Positions 7,978-17,377 of a DNA stretch of 24,697 nt are shown here, in pieces. The notes below the pieces were generated by a model, which ran no database searches, was not told the DNA's origin, and worked only from the letters and a program-made list of their open reading frames with translations. Location of the stretch: positions 1 through 24,697 of the forward strand of contig JAGATU010000072.1 of assembly GCA_017621115.1 (NCBI GenBank), given 5' to 3'. This stretch comes from Lachnospiraceae bacterium (lineage in GTDB: Bacteria; Bacillota_A; Clostridia; Lachnospirales; Lachnospiraceae). The position numbers were made by a program, and so were the translations under genes. The stretch's first letter is position 1. Every line of letters begins with the position of its first letter.

Positions 7978-8868
7978 ATGGAACAATTGAGACTCTTTGC
8001 AGATACGTATTTATCAACTCTGCACATTCCTAAGGTGGAAACAATTCAATATTCCGACATACTGGAGATTTTAATTCTTTCATTTTTAATTTATCATATC
8101 CTGATATGGATAAAGAATACGAAAGCGTGGAATCTTCTTAAAGGACTTGTTGTAATTCTGGTATTTATTTTAATCGCAGCGATTATGGAGATGAATACCA
8201 TTATTTGGATTGTCCAAAATGTGTTCTCAATTGCAGTAATTGCCATTATTATCGTATTGCAACCGGAACTTAGACGTGCACTTGAAGAACTTGGTAAGAA
8301 GAATATCATGAACGGACTTCTTCCGATTGACGTAAAGAGCAGTGAGGGCGGTCTTTTTTCTGACAAGACCATTCAGGAGATTAGTAAAGCATGTGTGGAA
8401 ATGTCACGCGTGCGCACGGGTGCGTTAATTGTCGTGGCGCAGAACGAATCCCTTGCTGATTATGAGAGTACGGGAATTGCAGTGGACGGACTGGTAAGCA
8501 GTCAGTTACTGATTAATATATTTGAGAAGAATACACCTTTGCACGATGGTGCAGTGATTATCAGGGGAGACAGGGTGACTTCGGCAACCTGTTATCTTCC
8601 TCTTTCAGAGAATACCGGATTAAGTAAGGCACTGGGTACAAGACACCGTGCCGGTATCGGTATATCCGAAGCAACGGATTCCGTAACTTTGATTGTGTCC
8701 GAAGAAAACGGCATGATTAGTGCGGCATACCAGGGAGAACTCAAACGCGGACTGAATCAGGAAGGAATCGAGGAAGTTCTTTCTAAGATTCAGAACAAGA
8801 CAACAGAAGACAGAAAGTTAAGATTATGGAAAGGAAGGGCTAAGAATGAAAAAAAGGCTGACTCATAA
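7978..8868 (+). CDS. cdaA: Diadenylate cyclase CdaA (c-di-AMP synthase)
   Basis: This 296-residue membrane enzyme condenses two ATP into cyclic di-AMP, the messenger that controls potassium and osmolyte balance and cell-wall integrity. Three N-terminal hydrophobic segments (about residues 25-95) precede the DAC domain. The active-site motifs are intact: LHDGAVI with D190-G191-A192, and GTRHRAG with R222-H223-R224. The length and layout match CdaA rather than DisA or CdaS. AAGGA sits a few bases before the ATG. The 3' end overlaps the start of the YbbR/CdaR gene by 23 bases, as in the conserved cdaA-cdaR-glmM operon. Confidence 0.95.
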   Translation: MEQLRLFADTYLSTLHIPKVETIQYSDILEILILSFLIYHILIWIKNTKAWNLLKGLVVILVFILIAAIMEMNTIIWIVQNVFSIAVIAIIIVLQPELRRALEELGKKNIMNGLLPIDVKSSEGGLFSDKTIQEISKACVEMSRVRTGALIVVAQNESLADYESTGIAVDGLVSSQLLINIFEKNTPLHDGAVIIRGDRVTSATCYLPLSENTGLSKALGTRHRAGIGISEATDSVTLIVSEENGMISAAYQGELKRGLNQEGIEEVLSKIQNKTTEDRKLRLWKGRAKNEKKADS

Positions 8869-10114
8869 TCTTGGACTGAAGCTGGCGGCAGTGTTTGTTG
8901 CCTGCTGTTTATGGTTGATATCCGTGAATATCAACGATCCGGTAACACAGAGAGTATATACGGTTGCAGTGCAGCTTCTGAATATGAATGCATTAACTAA
9001 TGCCGGCAAATATGTGGAAGTATTGGACGATACGGATACAATCCGTGTAACCGTGCGTGCCAGCCGCAGTGTATTTTCGGATTTTTCAGAGAAAAACATT
9101 GTAGCAACAGCGGATGTCAGTGAGATGACGGATGGCAACCGCCTCCCGATTGCGCTTACGACAACCAAATCAGACAGTAAGATTGAAAGTATTGTTGCAG
9201 ATAAAGAATACGTAGAAGTGGATATTGAAAATATCATGAAACTTCAGAAGCGTATCAGTGTAAAAGTGGCTAATGAACCGGCGGAAGGATATCTGCTTGG
9301 TAATATCAGTACGGACCAGAATGCGGTTATTATTTCCGGACCGGAATCAATCGTAAGCAGAATTGCATCTACGGCAGTAGAGATTAATGTAGACGGAGCC
9401 ATGAGTGATGTTAATATTACGCTTCCTGTCCATTTGTATGATGCGGACGGACGTGAGGTGGACGATACTAAGTTGACCAAGAGTATCAGTGAAGTGTTCA
9501 CAACGGCATCCATTCTCCAGACCAAGGAGGTTCCGCTTGAATACACGGCAACAGGAACTCCGCAGGAAGGATATGTTTTCAGTAATCAGTTTATTGCAGA
9601 TCCTTCTATGGTGACGATTGCTGCCAAAGCCTCCGTATTAAAGAATATCAGTAGTATTATGATAGAAGATGCTCTTGATTTGGATGGGGCGACCGATAGT
9701 GTGACAGCAGAAGTAGAATTGAAAAAATATCTTCCTGACAATACTGTTTTGGCAGATACCGGATTTGACGGTGTGGCAAATATTACGGCAGTTGTTGAGG
9801 AAGAAAGTATACGGACATTAAATGTTCCGCTTGAAAATGTTACTCTTACAAATATTCCGGAAGGCTATAGTGCCAAACTCCGTGGTATAGAAGATTCAGT
9901 ACAGGTGAAGTTTGCCGGACTGGCTGTTTCGGTAAATGAACTTAACGAGAATGCCATAACAGGAACAATTGATGTCGGAAGACATTTGGAGTTGCTGGAA
10001 GAAACAACGGAGATTAAGGGCGGAAGCTACTATCCGAGGGCTTCTTTTGAGTTGCCGGAATATGTATATGTGAAAGACGGTGGAACCGTACACATTGTGC
10101 TCGAGGAGGAGTAA
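8846..10114 (+). CDS. cdaR: YbbR-domain protein CdaR, regulator of CdaA
   Basis: This 422-residue protein has one N-terminal membrane anchor (about residues 8-26, [19 protein letters not shown]). About four YbbR-type repeats of 85-95 residues follow outside the membrane. Each repeat shows the recurring pattern of a beta-rich unit ending near phrases such as VEVDIENI or ITAVVEEE. CdaR binds CdaA and modulates c-di-AMP synthesis. The start, with AAGGAAGG upstream, lies inside the end of cdaA, which implies translational coupling. The stop sits within the ribosome site of glmM. Repeat borders are approximate because I judged them by eye. Confidence 0.9.
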   Translation: MKKRLTHNLGLKLAAVFVACCLWLISVNINDPVTQRVYTVAVQLLNMNALTNAGKYVEVLDDTDTIRVTVRASRSVFSDFSEKNIVATADVSEMTDGNRLPIALTTTKSDSKIESIVADKEYVEVDIENIMKLQKRISVKVANEPAEGYLLGNISTDQNAVIISGPESIVSRIASTAVEINVDGAMSDVNITLPVHLYDADGREVDDTKLTKSISEVFTTASILQTKEVPLEYTATGTPQEGYVFSNQFIADPSMVTIAAKASVLKNISSIMIEDALDLDGATDSVTAEVELKKYLPDNTVLADTGFDGVANITAVVEEESIRTLNVPLENVTLTNIPEGYSAKLRGIEDSVQVKFAGLAVSVNELNENAITGTIDVGRHLELLEETTEIKGGSYYPRASFELPEYVYVKDGGTVHIVLEEE

Positions 10115-10119
10115 TAAAA

Positions 10120-11469
10120 ATGGCTAGATTATTTGGTACAGATGGTGTAAGAGGCGTTGCAAATGAAGAGTTAACACCGCTTTTGGCGATGCAGTTGGGT
10201 CAGGCAGGCGCGTATGTTTTAACAAAGGAAAAAGAACACAAGCCAACCATTATGGTGGGTTGCGATACCCGTATTTCGGGTGATATGCTTGCCAATGCAT
10301 TGATGGCGGGAGTGTGCAGTGTCGGAGCGAACGCGGTATATGTAGGCGTTATTCCAACACCGGCAGTTGCTTATCTTACAAGAAAATATAAAGTGGATGC
10401 CGGAGTTGTTATTTCGGCTTCCCACAATCCGGTTGAGTTTAACGGAATTAAGTTTTTTGACGGCGATGGTTACAAATTACCGGATGAAATGGAAGATGAA
10501 ATCGAAGCACTCATTAAGAGTGATATGAAGGATGTTCCGTTCCCTACCGGTTCGCGCGTAGGTAAGATCAAATATCGTACCGATGCAAGGGAAGAATATA
10601 TTAACCATGCTATCCAGTCCGTGCCGGTTGATTTAACAGGTATGAAGGTAGTTGTGGATACGGCAGAAGGAGCTTCCTTTTATACATCCGTAGAAGCGAT
10701 TAAAGAACTTGGTGCAGAAGTAATTGCCATCCATAATAATCCTGACGGAACGAATATTAATGCGAACTGTGGTTCTACCCATATGGAAGAATTACAGGCA
10801 CGTGTTGTTTTTGAGAAGGCCAATATCGGTCTTGCATTTGATGGTGATGCCGACAGACTTCTTGCGGTTGATGAAAACGGTAATCTGGTAGATGGTGACC
10901 AGATTATGGCAATTGTCGGTAATCATATGAGAAGTCAGGGCAAATTAAAGAGAGACACGATTGTTGTAACTGTTATGAGTAATCTTGGTTTTACTTTGAT
11001 GGCTAAGGAGCAGAACCTTAACATTGAGACAACCAAGGTTGGTGACAGATATGTGCTTGAACGCATGAAAGAAATTGGCGCAAGCCTTGGCGGAGAGCAG
11101 TCCGGACACGTTATTTTCCTGGATGAGAATACAACGGGTGACGGCCTTTTAAGTGCACTTCATTTGTTGCAGGTACTTGTGGACACCGGTAAGCCTTTAT
11201 CGGAACTCAGTCAGATTATGACAGTGTTGCCACAGGCTCTTGTAAATGCCAAAGTGCCGAATCATAAGAAAGACCATTACATGGACTATCCGGAGATTGC
11301 ATCTGCAATAGCCAAATTGGAAGAAATGTTTGCCGGAGAAGGAAGAGTGTTAATTCGTCCTTCCGGAACAGAGCCTAAGGTTCGTGTTATGATTGAAGGA
11401 AAAGATCAGGCTTTGATTGATGCGGAAGCTAAGAAGCTGGCAGACTTAATCCAGAATACAATGTTATAA
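10120..11469 (+). CDS. glmM: Phosphoglucosamine mutase
   Basis: This 449-residue cytoplasmic enzyme converts glucosamine-6-phosphate to glucosamine-1-phosphate, feeding UDP-GlcNAc for peptidoglycan. The phosphoserine loop is SASHNP with S101. The metal-binding loop is DGDADR with D241, D243 and D245. The phosphate-binding loop near the C-terminus is RPSGTEP (413-419). The length is standard for GlmM (about 445-450). The ribosome site GAGGAGGAG overlaps the cdaR stop. In this operon GlmM is known to interact with CdaA, so wall precursor supply and c-di-AMP are linked. No terminator follows directly. The next gene has a candidate promoter of its own. Confidence 0.96.
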   Translation: MARLFGTDGVRGVANEELTPLLAMQLGQAGAYVLTKEKEHKPTIMVGCDTRISGDMLANALMAGVCSVGANAVYVGVIPTPAVAYLTRKYKVDAGVVISASHNPVEFNGIKFFDGDGYKLPDEMEDEIEALIKSDMKDVPFPTGSRVGKIKYRTDAREEYINHAIQSVPVDLTGMKVVVDTAEGASFYTSVEAIKELGAEVIAIHNNPDGTNINANCGSTHMEELQARVVFEKANIGLAFDGDADRLLAVDENGNLVDGDQIMAIVGNHMRSQGKLKRDTIVVTVMSNLGFTLMAKEQNLNIETTKVGDRYVLERMKEIGASLGGEQSGHVIFLDENTTGDGLLSALHLLQVLVDTGKPLSELSQIMTVLPQALVNAKVPNHKKDHYMDYPEIASAIAKLEEMFAGEGRVLIRPSGTEPKVRVMIEGKDQALIDAEAKKLADLIQNTML

Positions 11470-11478
11470 ATTTTGTGG

Positions 11479-11507
11479 TTGAGATAATCCGATAAAAATG
11501 GTATCAT
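11479..11507 (+). promoter_or_regulatory. Predicted promoter for the HPr gene
   Basis: TTGAGA (11479-11484) and TATCAT (11502-11507) are spaced by 17 bases, each one mismatch from the vegetative consensus. It lies just after the glmM stop and 42 bases before the HPr start. Found by eye only. Confidence 0.5.
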
Positions 11508-11549
11508 TAATATCTGGGTTGATAAGACTAATTTGGGAGGTAATACACT

Positions 11550-11813
11550 ATGGTAAGCCAGAAGGTAGTTATTAAGAATCCTACCGGACTACACCTAAGA
11601 CCTGCAGGAATCCTATGTAAAGAGGCTATGCAGTATAAATCATTAATAACGTTTTCTTTTAATGATACAACAGCGAATGCAAAGAGTGTCCTGAGTGTTC
11701 TTGGTGCGTGTGTAAAAAGTGGTGACGAGATTGAATTGTCATGCGACGGTGAAGATGAAGCAGAAGCCCTAAAGGCTTTGGTTGCCGCTGTCGAGAACGG
11801 ACTTGGAGAATAG
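11550..11813 (+). CDS. ptsH: HPr-like phosphocarrier protein
   Basis: This 87-residue PTS phosphocarrier receives phosphate from enzyme I on histidine and passes it to sugar-specific EIIA proteins. The active site is GLHLRPAG with His15. The regulatory serine is also present: Ser46 in NAKSVLSVLG, the site used by HPr kinase in Firmicutes for catabolite repression through CcpA. Both key residues therefore fit HPr rather than Crh, which lacks His15. GGGAGG lies 9 bases before the ATG. The gene stands alone, with its own likely promoter and a strong terminator, and no ptsI is adjacent. Confidence 0.9.
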   Translation: MVSQKVVIKNPTGLHLRPAGILCKEAMQYKSLITFSFNDTTANAKSVLSVLGACVKSGDEIELSCDGEDEAEALKALVAAVENGLGE

Positions 11814-11820
11814 AATTGTA

Positions 11821-11855
11821 CCCGCCTGTGTTATTAATACGGGCGGGATTTTTTT
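11821..11855 (+). terminator. Intrinsic terminator after the HPr gene
   Basis: CCCGCCTGT (11821-11829) pairs with ACGGGCGGG (11839-11847), with one G-U pair and a 9-base loop. A T-tract runs from 11849 to 11855. It isolates the HPr gene from leuA. Confidence 0.92.
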
Positions 11856-11913
11856 ATATTTTGCAGGAAATTGTAAAGGATATTTACCGGTTTGATAAAA
11901 GGAGGAGAATATT

Positions 11914-13590
11914 ATGGTAAATTATAAGCGTTATAAGCGCAATCCGGTATTGGATTATCCACAGAGAGAGTGGCCTAACAAAGAAATTGAAAAAGCACCA
12001 ATTTGGTGTAGTGTTGACTTACGCGACGGTAATCAGGCATTGATTGACCCGATGCAGGTAGATGAAAAAATAGAGATGTTTTTATACCTGATTAAATTAG
12101 GATTCCGTGATATCGAAATCGGTTTCCCGGCAGCCAGCCAGATTGAATTTGATTTTCTTCGCCAGTTGGTAGACCGTAAATTAATTCCGGATGATGTGCG
12201 TGTACAGGTATTGACACAGTGCCGTGAAGAATTGATTGACCGAACATTCGAATCCATTGAAGGAATTAAGAATGTTATCGTACATATTTACAATTCCACA
12301 TCCACATTACAGAGAGACGTAGTGTTTGGCATGGAACGTGATGAGATTATTGATATTGCGGTAAAAGGCACACGCATGGTAAAAGAACGTGCAGCCAAGT
12401 TCCTGGGCAATATTATTTTGGAATACTCACCGGAGAGTTTTACCGGAACCGAGATGGATTTTGCGCTTGAGATTTGTACCGCGGTACAGAAGGAATGGGG
12501 ACCAACCAAAGAGAACCCGATTATCATTAATCTTCCTTCTACTGTAGAAATGACAACTCCGAATGTTTATGCAGACCAGATTGAATGGATGAATAAGCAT
12601 TTTGAAGACAGAGAAAGTATTGTATTAAGCGTGCATCCGCACAATGACAGAGGAACGGGTGTTGCCAGTACAGAACTTGCTATGCTTGCAGGGGCAGACC
12701 GCGTAGAAGGTACTTTGTTTGGTAACGGTGAGCGTACCGGTAATGTGGACATCCTGAATGTGGCCTACAACATGTTCTCTCAGGGTATCAATCCGGAACT
12801 TGAGATTGAGCATATTAATGAGATTATCGAAATCTATGAGAGATGCTGTAAGATTCCGATTCATCCGAGACATCCGTACGCAGGTAAGCTTGTATTTACG
12901 GCATTCTCCGGTTCTCACCAGGATGCGATTAATAAGGGTGTTAAGGCGCTTAAAGAGCGCAACGGACAGTATTGGGAAGTTCCGTACCTTCCAATCGATC
13001 CTTCCGATATCGGAAGAGAATACGAACCGATTGTGCGTATCAACTCCCAGTCCGGTAAGGGCGGTGTTGCCTTTATTATGGATATTTACTTTGGATTCAA
13101 ACTTCCGAAGGCTATGCACAAGGAATTTGCAAATGTAATCCAGAAAGTTTCCGAAGTGCAGGGTGAAGTATCTCCTGATGAAATCATGAACAAATTCTCA
13201 GAAGAATACTTGAATCAGAAAGAACCTCTTCACTTCCGTAAGTTAAGAGTGGACGATTTGAGTGATGAAATTGAGAGCGAGTTTGACACAAGGGTAACCC
13301 TTACCTTTACAGACAAGGGTGTTGAAAAGACCTTTACAAGCATCGGTAACGGACCGATTGACGCTGTTAAACGCGGTATTGAAGAGAATCTTGGCTTCTC
13401 CATTAAGATTCTTGACTATAGCGAGCATGCGCTTCAGAGCGGTTCCAACTCACAGGCGGCAGCTTATATCCACTTGCTGGATGCAGAGACCGGTCACGTA
13501 ACCTATGGTGTAGGCGTAAGCTCAAATATTACAAGAGCTTCCGTAAGAGCTATTTTCTCAGCGATGAATCGTTTGGGGTTGGGCGAATAA
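11914..13590 (+). CDS. leuA: 2-isopropylmalate synthase, long (type 2) form
   Basis: This 558-residue enzyme joins acetyl-CoA and 2-oxoisovalerate in the first committed step of leucine synthesis. The N-terminal TIM-barrel has DLRDGNQALIDPM (residues 35-47, with the metal-ligand Asp38) and the metal site HPHND (His241 and His243). GNGERTGNVD follows. The C-terminal 150 residues form the LeuA regulatory dimer domain that usually binds leucine for feedback inhibition. The roughly 30-residue N-terminal lead and the DLRDGNQAL wording fit the long actinobacterial-style type rather than the E. coli type. AAAGGAGG gives a very strong ribosome site. I saw no T-box or leader peptide in the 58 bases after the HPr terminator, and no other leu genes nearby. 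Confidence 0.95.
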   Translation: MVNYKRYKRNPVLDYPQREWPNKEIEKAPIWCSVDLRDGNQALIDPMQVDEKIEMFLYLIKLGFRDIEIGFPAASQIEFDFLRQLVDRKLIPDDVRVQVLTQCREELIDRTFESIEGIKNVIVHIYNSTSTLQRDVVFGMERDEIIDIAVKGTRMVKERAAKFLGNIILEYSPESFTGTEMDFALEICTAVQKEWGPTKENPIIINLPSTVEMTTPNVYADQIEWMNKHFEDRESIVLSVHPHNDRGTGVASTELAMLAGADRVEGTLFGNGERTGNVDILNVAYNMFSQGINPELEIEHINEIIEIYERCCKIPIHPRHPYAGKLVFTAFSGSHQDAINKGVKALKERNGQYWEVPYLPIDPSDIGREYEPIVRINSQSGKGGVAFIMDIYFGFKLPKAMHKEFANVIQKVSEVQGEVSPDEIMNKFSEEYLNQKEPLHFRKLRVDDLSDEIESEFDTRVTLTFTDKGVEKTFTSIGNGPIDAVKRGIEENLGFSIKILDYSEHALQSGSNSQAAAYIHLLDAETGHVTYGVGVSSNITRASVRAIFSAMNRLGLGE

Positions 13591-13614
13591 GAATAGGATT
13601 AGAGTGAATAAAGA

Positions 13615-13641
13615 AAACCTCCGATTGTGAATCGGAGGTTT
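13615..13641. terminator. Bidirectional terminator between leuA and the DUF3048 gene
   Basis: AAACCTCCGATT (13615-13626) pairs perfectly with AATCGGAGGTTT (13630-13641), leaving a 3-base loop. T-rich sequence follows on both strands, so it can end leuA on + and the converging lipoprotein gene on -. Confidence 0.88.
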
Positions 13642-13656
13642 CTTGTTTATATAAAT

Positions 13657-14796
13657 TTAATTCGAATAACTGAATGTATCTCCGTCCTGAACAATACAAA
13701 TCATAGTCTTTCCTGTATTGAGTTGGACTTCTTTGCCGTTATCGTCGTAATAACGGGTCGCACCGTAATCGGATGTCTTTTTCCAGTTGACGTGAATACC
13801 TTTTCCGTTTGTAAATAACCAGCCATCTTTGGAAGTGTCAATACACTGGAAAGCAAGGTAACCGTTTTCATCACGTTGTTCATGGTATGTAAACTGGATT
13901 AATACATTTTCAAATGCCAATTGACTCTCGGTTGCCGCATCCATATGGGCTCCGCCTGACGGTGCCTGATAACGGTAATACAGCCCGTCTTCTGCATTAT
14001 ATTCAAACCATGTCTGGGTAACCGGATAAGCAGCAGCCAAATCAATCTTTGTTGCGGTTACAGCGGAAGAACCGTATTCTTCCATGTTATTAGGCTTTGC
14101 CTTGGTAGCAAACTGGAAGTGAACATTGTCTGAATAACCGTTACGAGGAGATAAATCATATCCAAGACGGCTTGCTTCTTTGACAATGTCCTGTCCGTCC
14201 AAATATAAATTCTGTGGAGCAGAGCGGTCAGAAGTACGGTAAAACACACCCTGAGGAGCAACTAAAGCGTTGATATTCTGTGTGTCTGAACGTCCGATAA
14301 CCTCGTCAATATAGAAAGGTCCGCCGGCGTGACAATAAATAGCATCCCATTCAAATGCCCAATATACAAAGTAGTCACGGCAGCTTCTGACATTGCCGAC
14401 TCTTTCCAAATTGGTCCAATCGCCGTAGATTGCCATTAATCGGGTAATCTCACCTTCAACCAGACATTCATAGACGATGTCGGCATTGGAAAGGTTATAT
14501 TGCGGTAACGCGGATTTATCATTTGGAATCATTACTGCCAGAGGACGGAGGGAACCGACATCAGCAGATACCCATTCGTTTGTCAGGCGGCTTCTTACCA
14601 TTCCTTCTTCCGGTGGAACATCTTCTACAACGGTTTCTTCCACAACTTCCGGTTCTGTATCTTCGTTCACGGGAGTATATTCCTGTGTCTCAAGAGTTAC
14701 TTCTTCAATTGCCGGGTCTTCCTTTTTGTCTCCGCATCCGAATAAAAAGATGGAAACAGACAAAGTAAGTGCGGCAAGCAAGGTCACTTTTTTCAT
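13657..14796 (-). CDS. DUF3048 (YerB-like) lipoprotein
   Basis: This 379-residue exported lipoprotein has the signal MKKVTLLAALTLSVSIFLFG, followed by a lipobox cysteine (LFGC, Cys21). An acidic, probably flexible linker runs to about residue 65. The rest matches the DUF3048/YerB family: RPLAVMIPNDKSALPQ, ADIVYECLVEGEITR and VGNVRSCRDYFV are typical stretches. The biochemical role of the family is not established. I chose the ATG at 14796 because AAAGGA lies 8 bases before it and the signal peptide begins there. A TTG seven codons further up overlaps that ribosome site. It is the only - strand gene in the window, convergent with leuA and divergent from the rmlD-like gene. Confidence 0.88.
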   Translation of the reverse strand: MKKVTLLAALTLSVSIFLFGCGDKKEDPAIEEVTLETQEYTPVNEDTEPEVVEETVVEDVPPEEGMVRSRLTNEWVSADVGSLRPLAVMIPNDKSALPQYNLSNADIVYECLVEGEITRLMAIYGDWTNLERVGNVRSCRDYFVYWAFEWDAIYCHAGGPFYIDEVIGRSDTQNINALVAPQGVFYRTSDRSAPQNLYLDGQDIVKEASRLGYDLSPRNGYSDNVHFQFATKAKPNNMEEYGSSAVTATKIDLAAAYPVTQTWFEYNAEDGLYYRYQAPSGGAHMDAATESQLAFENVLIQFTYHEQRDENGYLAFQCIDTSKDGWLFTNGKGIHVNWKKTSDYGATRYYDDNGKEVQLNTGKTMICIVQDGDTFSYSN

Positions 14797-14828
14797 AGTT
14801 ATGTTCCTTTCTTTCAAAACATGATGCC

Positions 14829-14857
14829 ATTATAACATAAAAACATAGAGCCGTCAT
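14829..14857 (-). promoter_or_regulatory. Predicted promoter of the DUF3048 lipoprotein gene
   Basis: On the - strand a perfect TATAAT (14834-14829) lies 17 bases downstream of ATGACG (14857-14852), which keeps four of six -35 bases. The start codon is 32 bases further on. Found by eye. Confidence 0.5.
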
Positions 14858-14898
14858 CGTTGTTTTCATTTTAAGAAAAAAGATAGATGCAAGTAAAG

Positions 14899-14927
14899 TT
14901 CACAAAAAGAAAAAATAATGGTATACT
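14899..14927 (+). promoter_or_regulatory. Predicted promoter for the rmlD-mscL-GDP-fucose genes
   Basis: TTCACA (14899-14904) and TATACT (14922-14927) are separated by 17 bases, each one mismatch from consensus, in an AT-rich divergent region. No terminator is seen until after manC, so it may drive all five genes. Confidence 0.58.
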
Positions 14928-14986
14928 ATATATAATTATGCGCAAATGCAAATTTAGAGCATAAACAGAAAGGCATGGGAAAGAGC

Positions 14987-15835
14987 ATGAAGAGAATCAT
15001 TGTTACCGGATGTTACGGTCAGTTGGGAAAAGAAATTAATCGTTTATACGAAGGAAACAGAGATATTGAGTTAATCAATACAGATGTGGATGAGTTAGAT
15101 ATTTCCGATGTAAACGCAGTTATAAACCTTGCAAAAAGAGCGGAGCCGTATGCCATTATCAATTGTGCGGCATATACGGCAGTGGATGCCTGCGAGACAG
15201 ACAAGGATTTGGCATTTAGGGTAAATGCACTTGGCCCGCGTAATCTTGCAATTGCAGCAAGAGAGACCGGTGCAAAACTGGTTCATGTGTCTACAGACTA
15301 TGTGTTTGATGGCGAAAAGAAAACTCCATATTATGAATCCGATCCGCTTTGCCCACAGACTGTATACGGATTTACAAAGGCAGAAGGTGAGAAGATGATT
15401 CAGCAGATGATGCATCGTTTCTTTATTCTTCGTACAGCATGGCTTTACGGTGATGGTAAGAATTTTGTTAAGACTATGCTCCGCCTTTCTGAGACAAATG
15501 ATACGATAAGAGTGGTAAGCGACCAGTACGGTACACCTACCAGTGCTTATGAATTGGCAAGAGCCATTGATTCGCTTTTGTTTACGAGCAATTATGGCGT
15601 TTTCCATGCAACTTGTGAAGGCAGTTGTAACTGGGCTGAGTTTGCGCAGGAGATTTTCCGTCTTGCAGGTAAGAACACTAAGGTAGAACCGATTACGACT
15701 GCAGAATATGCAGCACCTGCAAAACGTCCGGCCAATTCCATTCTTGAGAATTATATGCTAAAAGTTACAAACGGATATCAGTTTGCAGACTGGCACGATG
15801 CGATTGAGAGATATATGAAAGAATTAGAACTGTAG
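14987..15835 (+). CDS. rfbD: dTDP-4-dehydrorhamnose reductase-like (RmlD family) enzyme
   Basis: This 282-residue extended short-chain dehydrogenase carries the NAD(P) loop TGCYGQLG (residues 7-14) and the catalytic pair Y127/K131 in VYGFTK. Mid-protein phrases ([30 protein letters not shown]) are hallmarks of RmlD, which reduces dTDP-4-keto-L-rhamnose to dTDP-L-rhamnose. I prefer ATG 14987, where the Rossmann strand begins at once as in the family. ATG 14975 would add four residues, but its AAAGG is only one base away. No rmlA, rmlB or rmlC is nearby. The substrate may therefore be supplied from elsewhere, or the enzyme may act on another nucleotide sugar. Confidence 0.85.
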   Translation: MKRIIVTGCYGQLGKEINRLYEGNRDIELINTDVDELDISDVNAVINLAKRAEPYAIINCAAYTAVDACETDKDLAFRVNALGPRNLAIAARETGAKLVHVSTDYVFDGEKKTPYYESDPLCPQTVYGFTKAEGEKMIQQMMHRFFILRTAWLYGDGKNFVKTMLRLSETNDTIRVVSDQYGTPTSAYELARAIDSLLFTSNYGVFHATCEGSCNWAEFAQEIFRLAGKNTKVEPITTAEYAAPAKRPANSILENYMLKVTNGYQFADWHDAIERYMKELEL

Positions 15836-15854
15836 GAGAAAGGTGGACATACAA

Positions 15855-16262
15855 ATGAAAAACTTCATGAACGAATTTAAGAAATTTATCTGCCGTGGCA
15901 ATGTAATGGATATGGCAGTCGGCGTAATTATTGGTGGCGCTTTTACAGCAATAGTGACTTCGCTTGTAAATGATGTGATTAATCCATTGCTGGGTATATT
16001 TGGTGGTATGAATTTTGACCAGTTGGTATGGAATGTAAACGGTGCAGAGATTGCCTATGGTAAGTTTATCACAGCAGTAATCAATTTCCTGATTATGGCA
16101 TTGATTATTTTTGGCATTGTACGTACCATGAATAAGCTTTCGGACAAGTATAGCAAAAAAGAAGAACCGGCAGCACCTACAACCAAGAAGTGCCCATATT
16201 GTAAGTCAGATATTGCATTGGATGCGACAAGATGTCCTCATTGTACATCACAGTTGGATTAG
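15855..16262 (+). CDS. mscL: Large-conductance mechanosensitive channel MscL with zinc ribbon tail
   Basis: This 135-residue pore protein opens under membrane tension to protect against osmotic downshock. It has the MscL N-terminal helix and TM1 ([19 protein letters not shown], then [18 protein letters not shown]). TM2 is around [19 protein letters not shown]. The usual C-terminal helix is followed by an added four-cysteine zinc ribbon, CPYC...CPHC, over the last 25 residues. I chose ATG 15855, with AGGTGG 8 bases upstream. An in-frame GTG at 15843 lies inside that site. It is only 19 bases from the rmlD-like stop. The zinc ribbon is discussed as a finding. Confidence 0.93.
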   Translation: MKNFMNEFKKFICRGNVMDMAVGVIIGGAFTAIVTSLVNDVINPLLGIFGGMNFDQLVWNVNGAEIAYGKFITAVINFLIMALIIFGIVRTMNKLSDKYSKKEEPAAPTTKKCPYCKSDIALDATRCPHCTSQLD

Positions 16263-16300
16263 TAAGAAAAATTTAGATATAGAATGATTGGAGACAAAAC

Positions 16301-17365
16301 ATGAAAAATGTAGCATTGATTACCGGTGTAACCGGACAGGATGGCTCTTATTTAGCCGAGTTTTTATTGGAAAAAGGATATGAAGTACATGGTTTGGTGC
16401 GTCGCCACAGTATTGAGGCAACGGATCGTATCGATCATATTATTGCATCTCCTTACAACAATACCAAATTCTTTTTGCATTATGCGGATACAACGGATTC
16501 CAGCAATATGATTCGTCTGGTAGCAGAAGTAAAACCGACAGAGGTTTATAACCTGGCGGCACAGTCCCATGTTGGTATTTCGTTTGAAGTGCCTGAATAT
16601 ACAGCGGACGCGACAGGTGTTTCTACACTCAAATTATTGGAAGCTATCCGTTTATTCGGTGGTCCTTGCCGTTTTTATCAGGCATCTACTTCCGAATTGT
16701 TTGGTGGACTTCCTGAGACAGCTCCTCAGAGTGAAAAGACTCCATTCTATCCAAAGAGTCCATACGGTGTAGCCAAATTGTACTCTTACTGGATTACGGT
16801 AAACTATAGAGAATCCTACAATATGTTTGCGTGCAACGGTATTCTGTTTAACCATGAATCACCAAGACGAGGTGAGAATTTTGTTACCAGAAAGATTACG
16901 CTTGCAATTGCCAATATTATGGCAGGCAAGCAGGAGAAACTTTCTCTCGGTAATATGAATGCAAAGCGTGACTGGGGATTTGCAGGTGATTATGTAGAGG
17001 GTATGTGGTTAATGCTTCAGCAGGACAAGCCGGGTGATTACGTACTTGCTACCAATGAGACACACACCGTTCGTGAATTTGTGGAAGCAGCATTTAAAGA
17101 ACTTGGTATTACCATCCGCTGGGAAGGCACAGGCGTAGATGAGAAGGGTTATGATTCTGAAACAGGCAGATTGCTTGTAGATGTTAATCCGATGTTCTAT
17201 CGTCCGGCAGAAGTAGAATTCCTTTGGGGCGATTGCACAAAGGCAGAAACCGAACTTGGCTGGGAACGCCGTGTTGGATTTGAAGGTTTGGTAGCCATGA
17301 TGATGGATGCGGATATGAAGGCAATCTGCGGCTACGGTTGTGAAGAGTACAAGAACAGAAAATAA
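16301..17365 (+). CDS. gmd: GDP-mannose 4,6-dehydratase
   Basis: This 354-residue NADP-dependent enzyme converts GDP-mannose to GDP-4-keto-6-deoxymannose. The cofactor loop is [11 protein letters not shown] (residues 8-18). Catalytic residues are visible as TSELFG (with E132) and YGVAK (Y155 and K159). The stretches [13 protein letters not shown] and [17 protein letters not shown] are characteristic of GMD. The length is normal (about 345-375). TTGGAGA precedes the start. It is followed after 12 bases by the GDP-fucose synthase gene, so the pair carries out the two consecutive steps to GDP-L-fucose. The intermediate could also serve other 6-deoxyhexoses, but the partner gene makes fucose the best reading. 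Confidence 0.97.
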   Translation: MKNVALITGVTGQDGSYLAEFLLEKGYEVHGLVRRHSIEATDRIDHIIASPYNNTKFFLHYADTTDSSNMIRLVAEVKPTEVYNLAAQSHVGISFEVPEYTADATGVSTLKLLEAIRLFGGPCRFYQASTSELFGGLPETAPQSEKTPFYPKSPYGVAKLYSYWITVNYRESYNMFACNGILFNHESPRRGENFVTRKITLAIANIMAGKQEKLSLGNMNAKRDWGFAGDYVEGMWLMLQQDKPGDYVLATNETHTVREFVEAAFKELGITIRWEGTGVDEKGYDSETGRLLVDVNPMFYRPAEVEFLWGDCTKAETELGWERRVGFEGLVAMMMDADMKAICGYGCEEYKNRK

Positions 17366-17377
17366 GGAAGTAAAACC

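Noticed and set aside
11856..11913. T-box or leucine leader before leuA
   Set aside because: Only 58 bases lie between the HPr terminator and leuA, with no leucine-rich peptide and no antiterminator structure visible.
12625..13119. A 164-codon open frame on the - strand inside leuA
   Set aside because: Antisense shadow of a well-conserved enzyme gene, with no ribosome site or domain.
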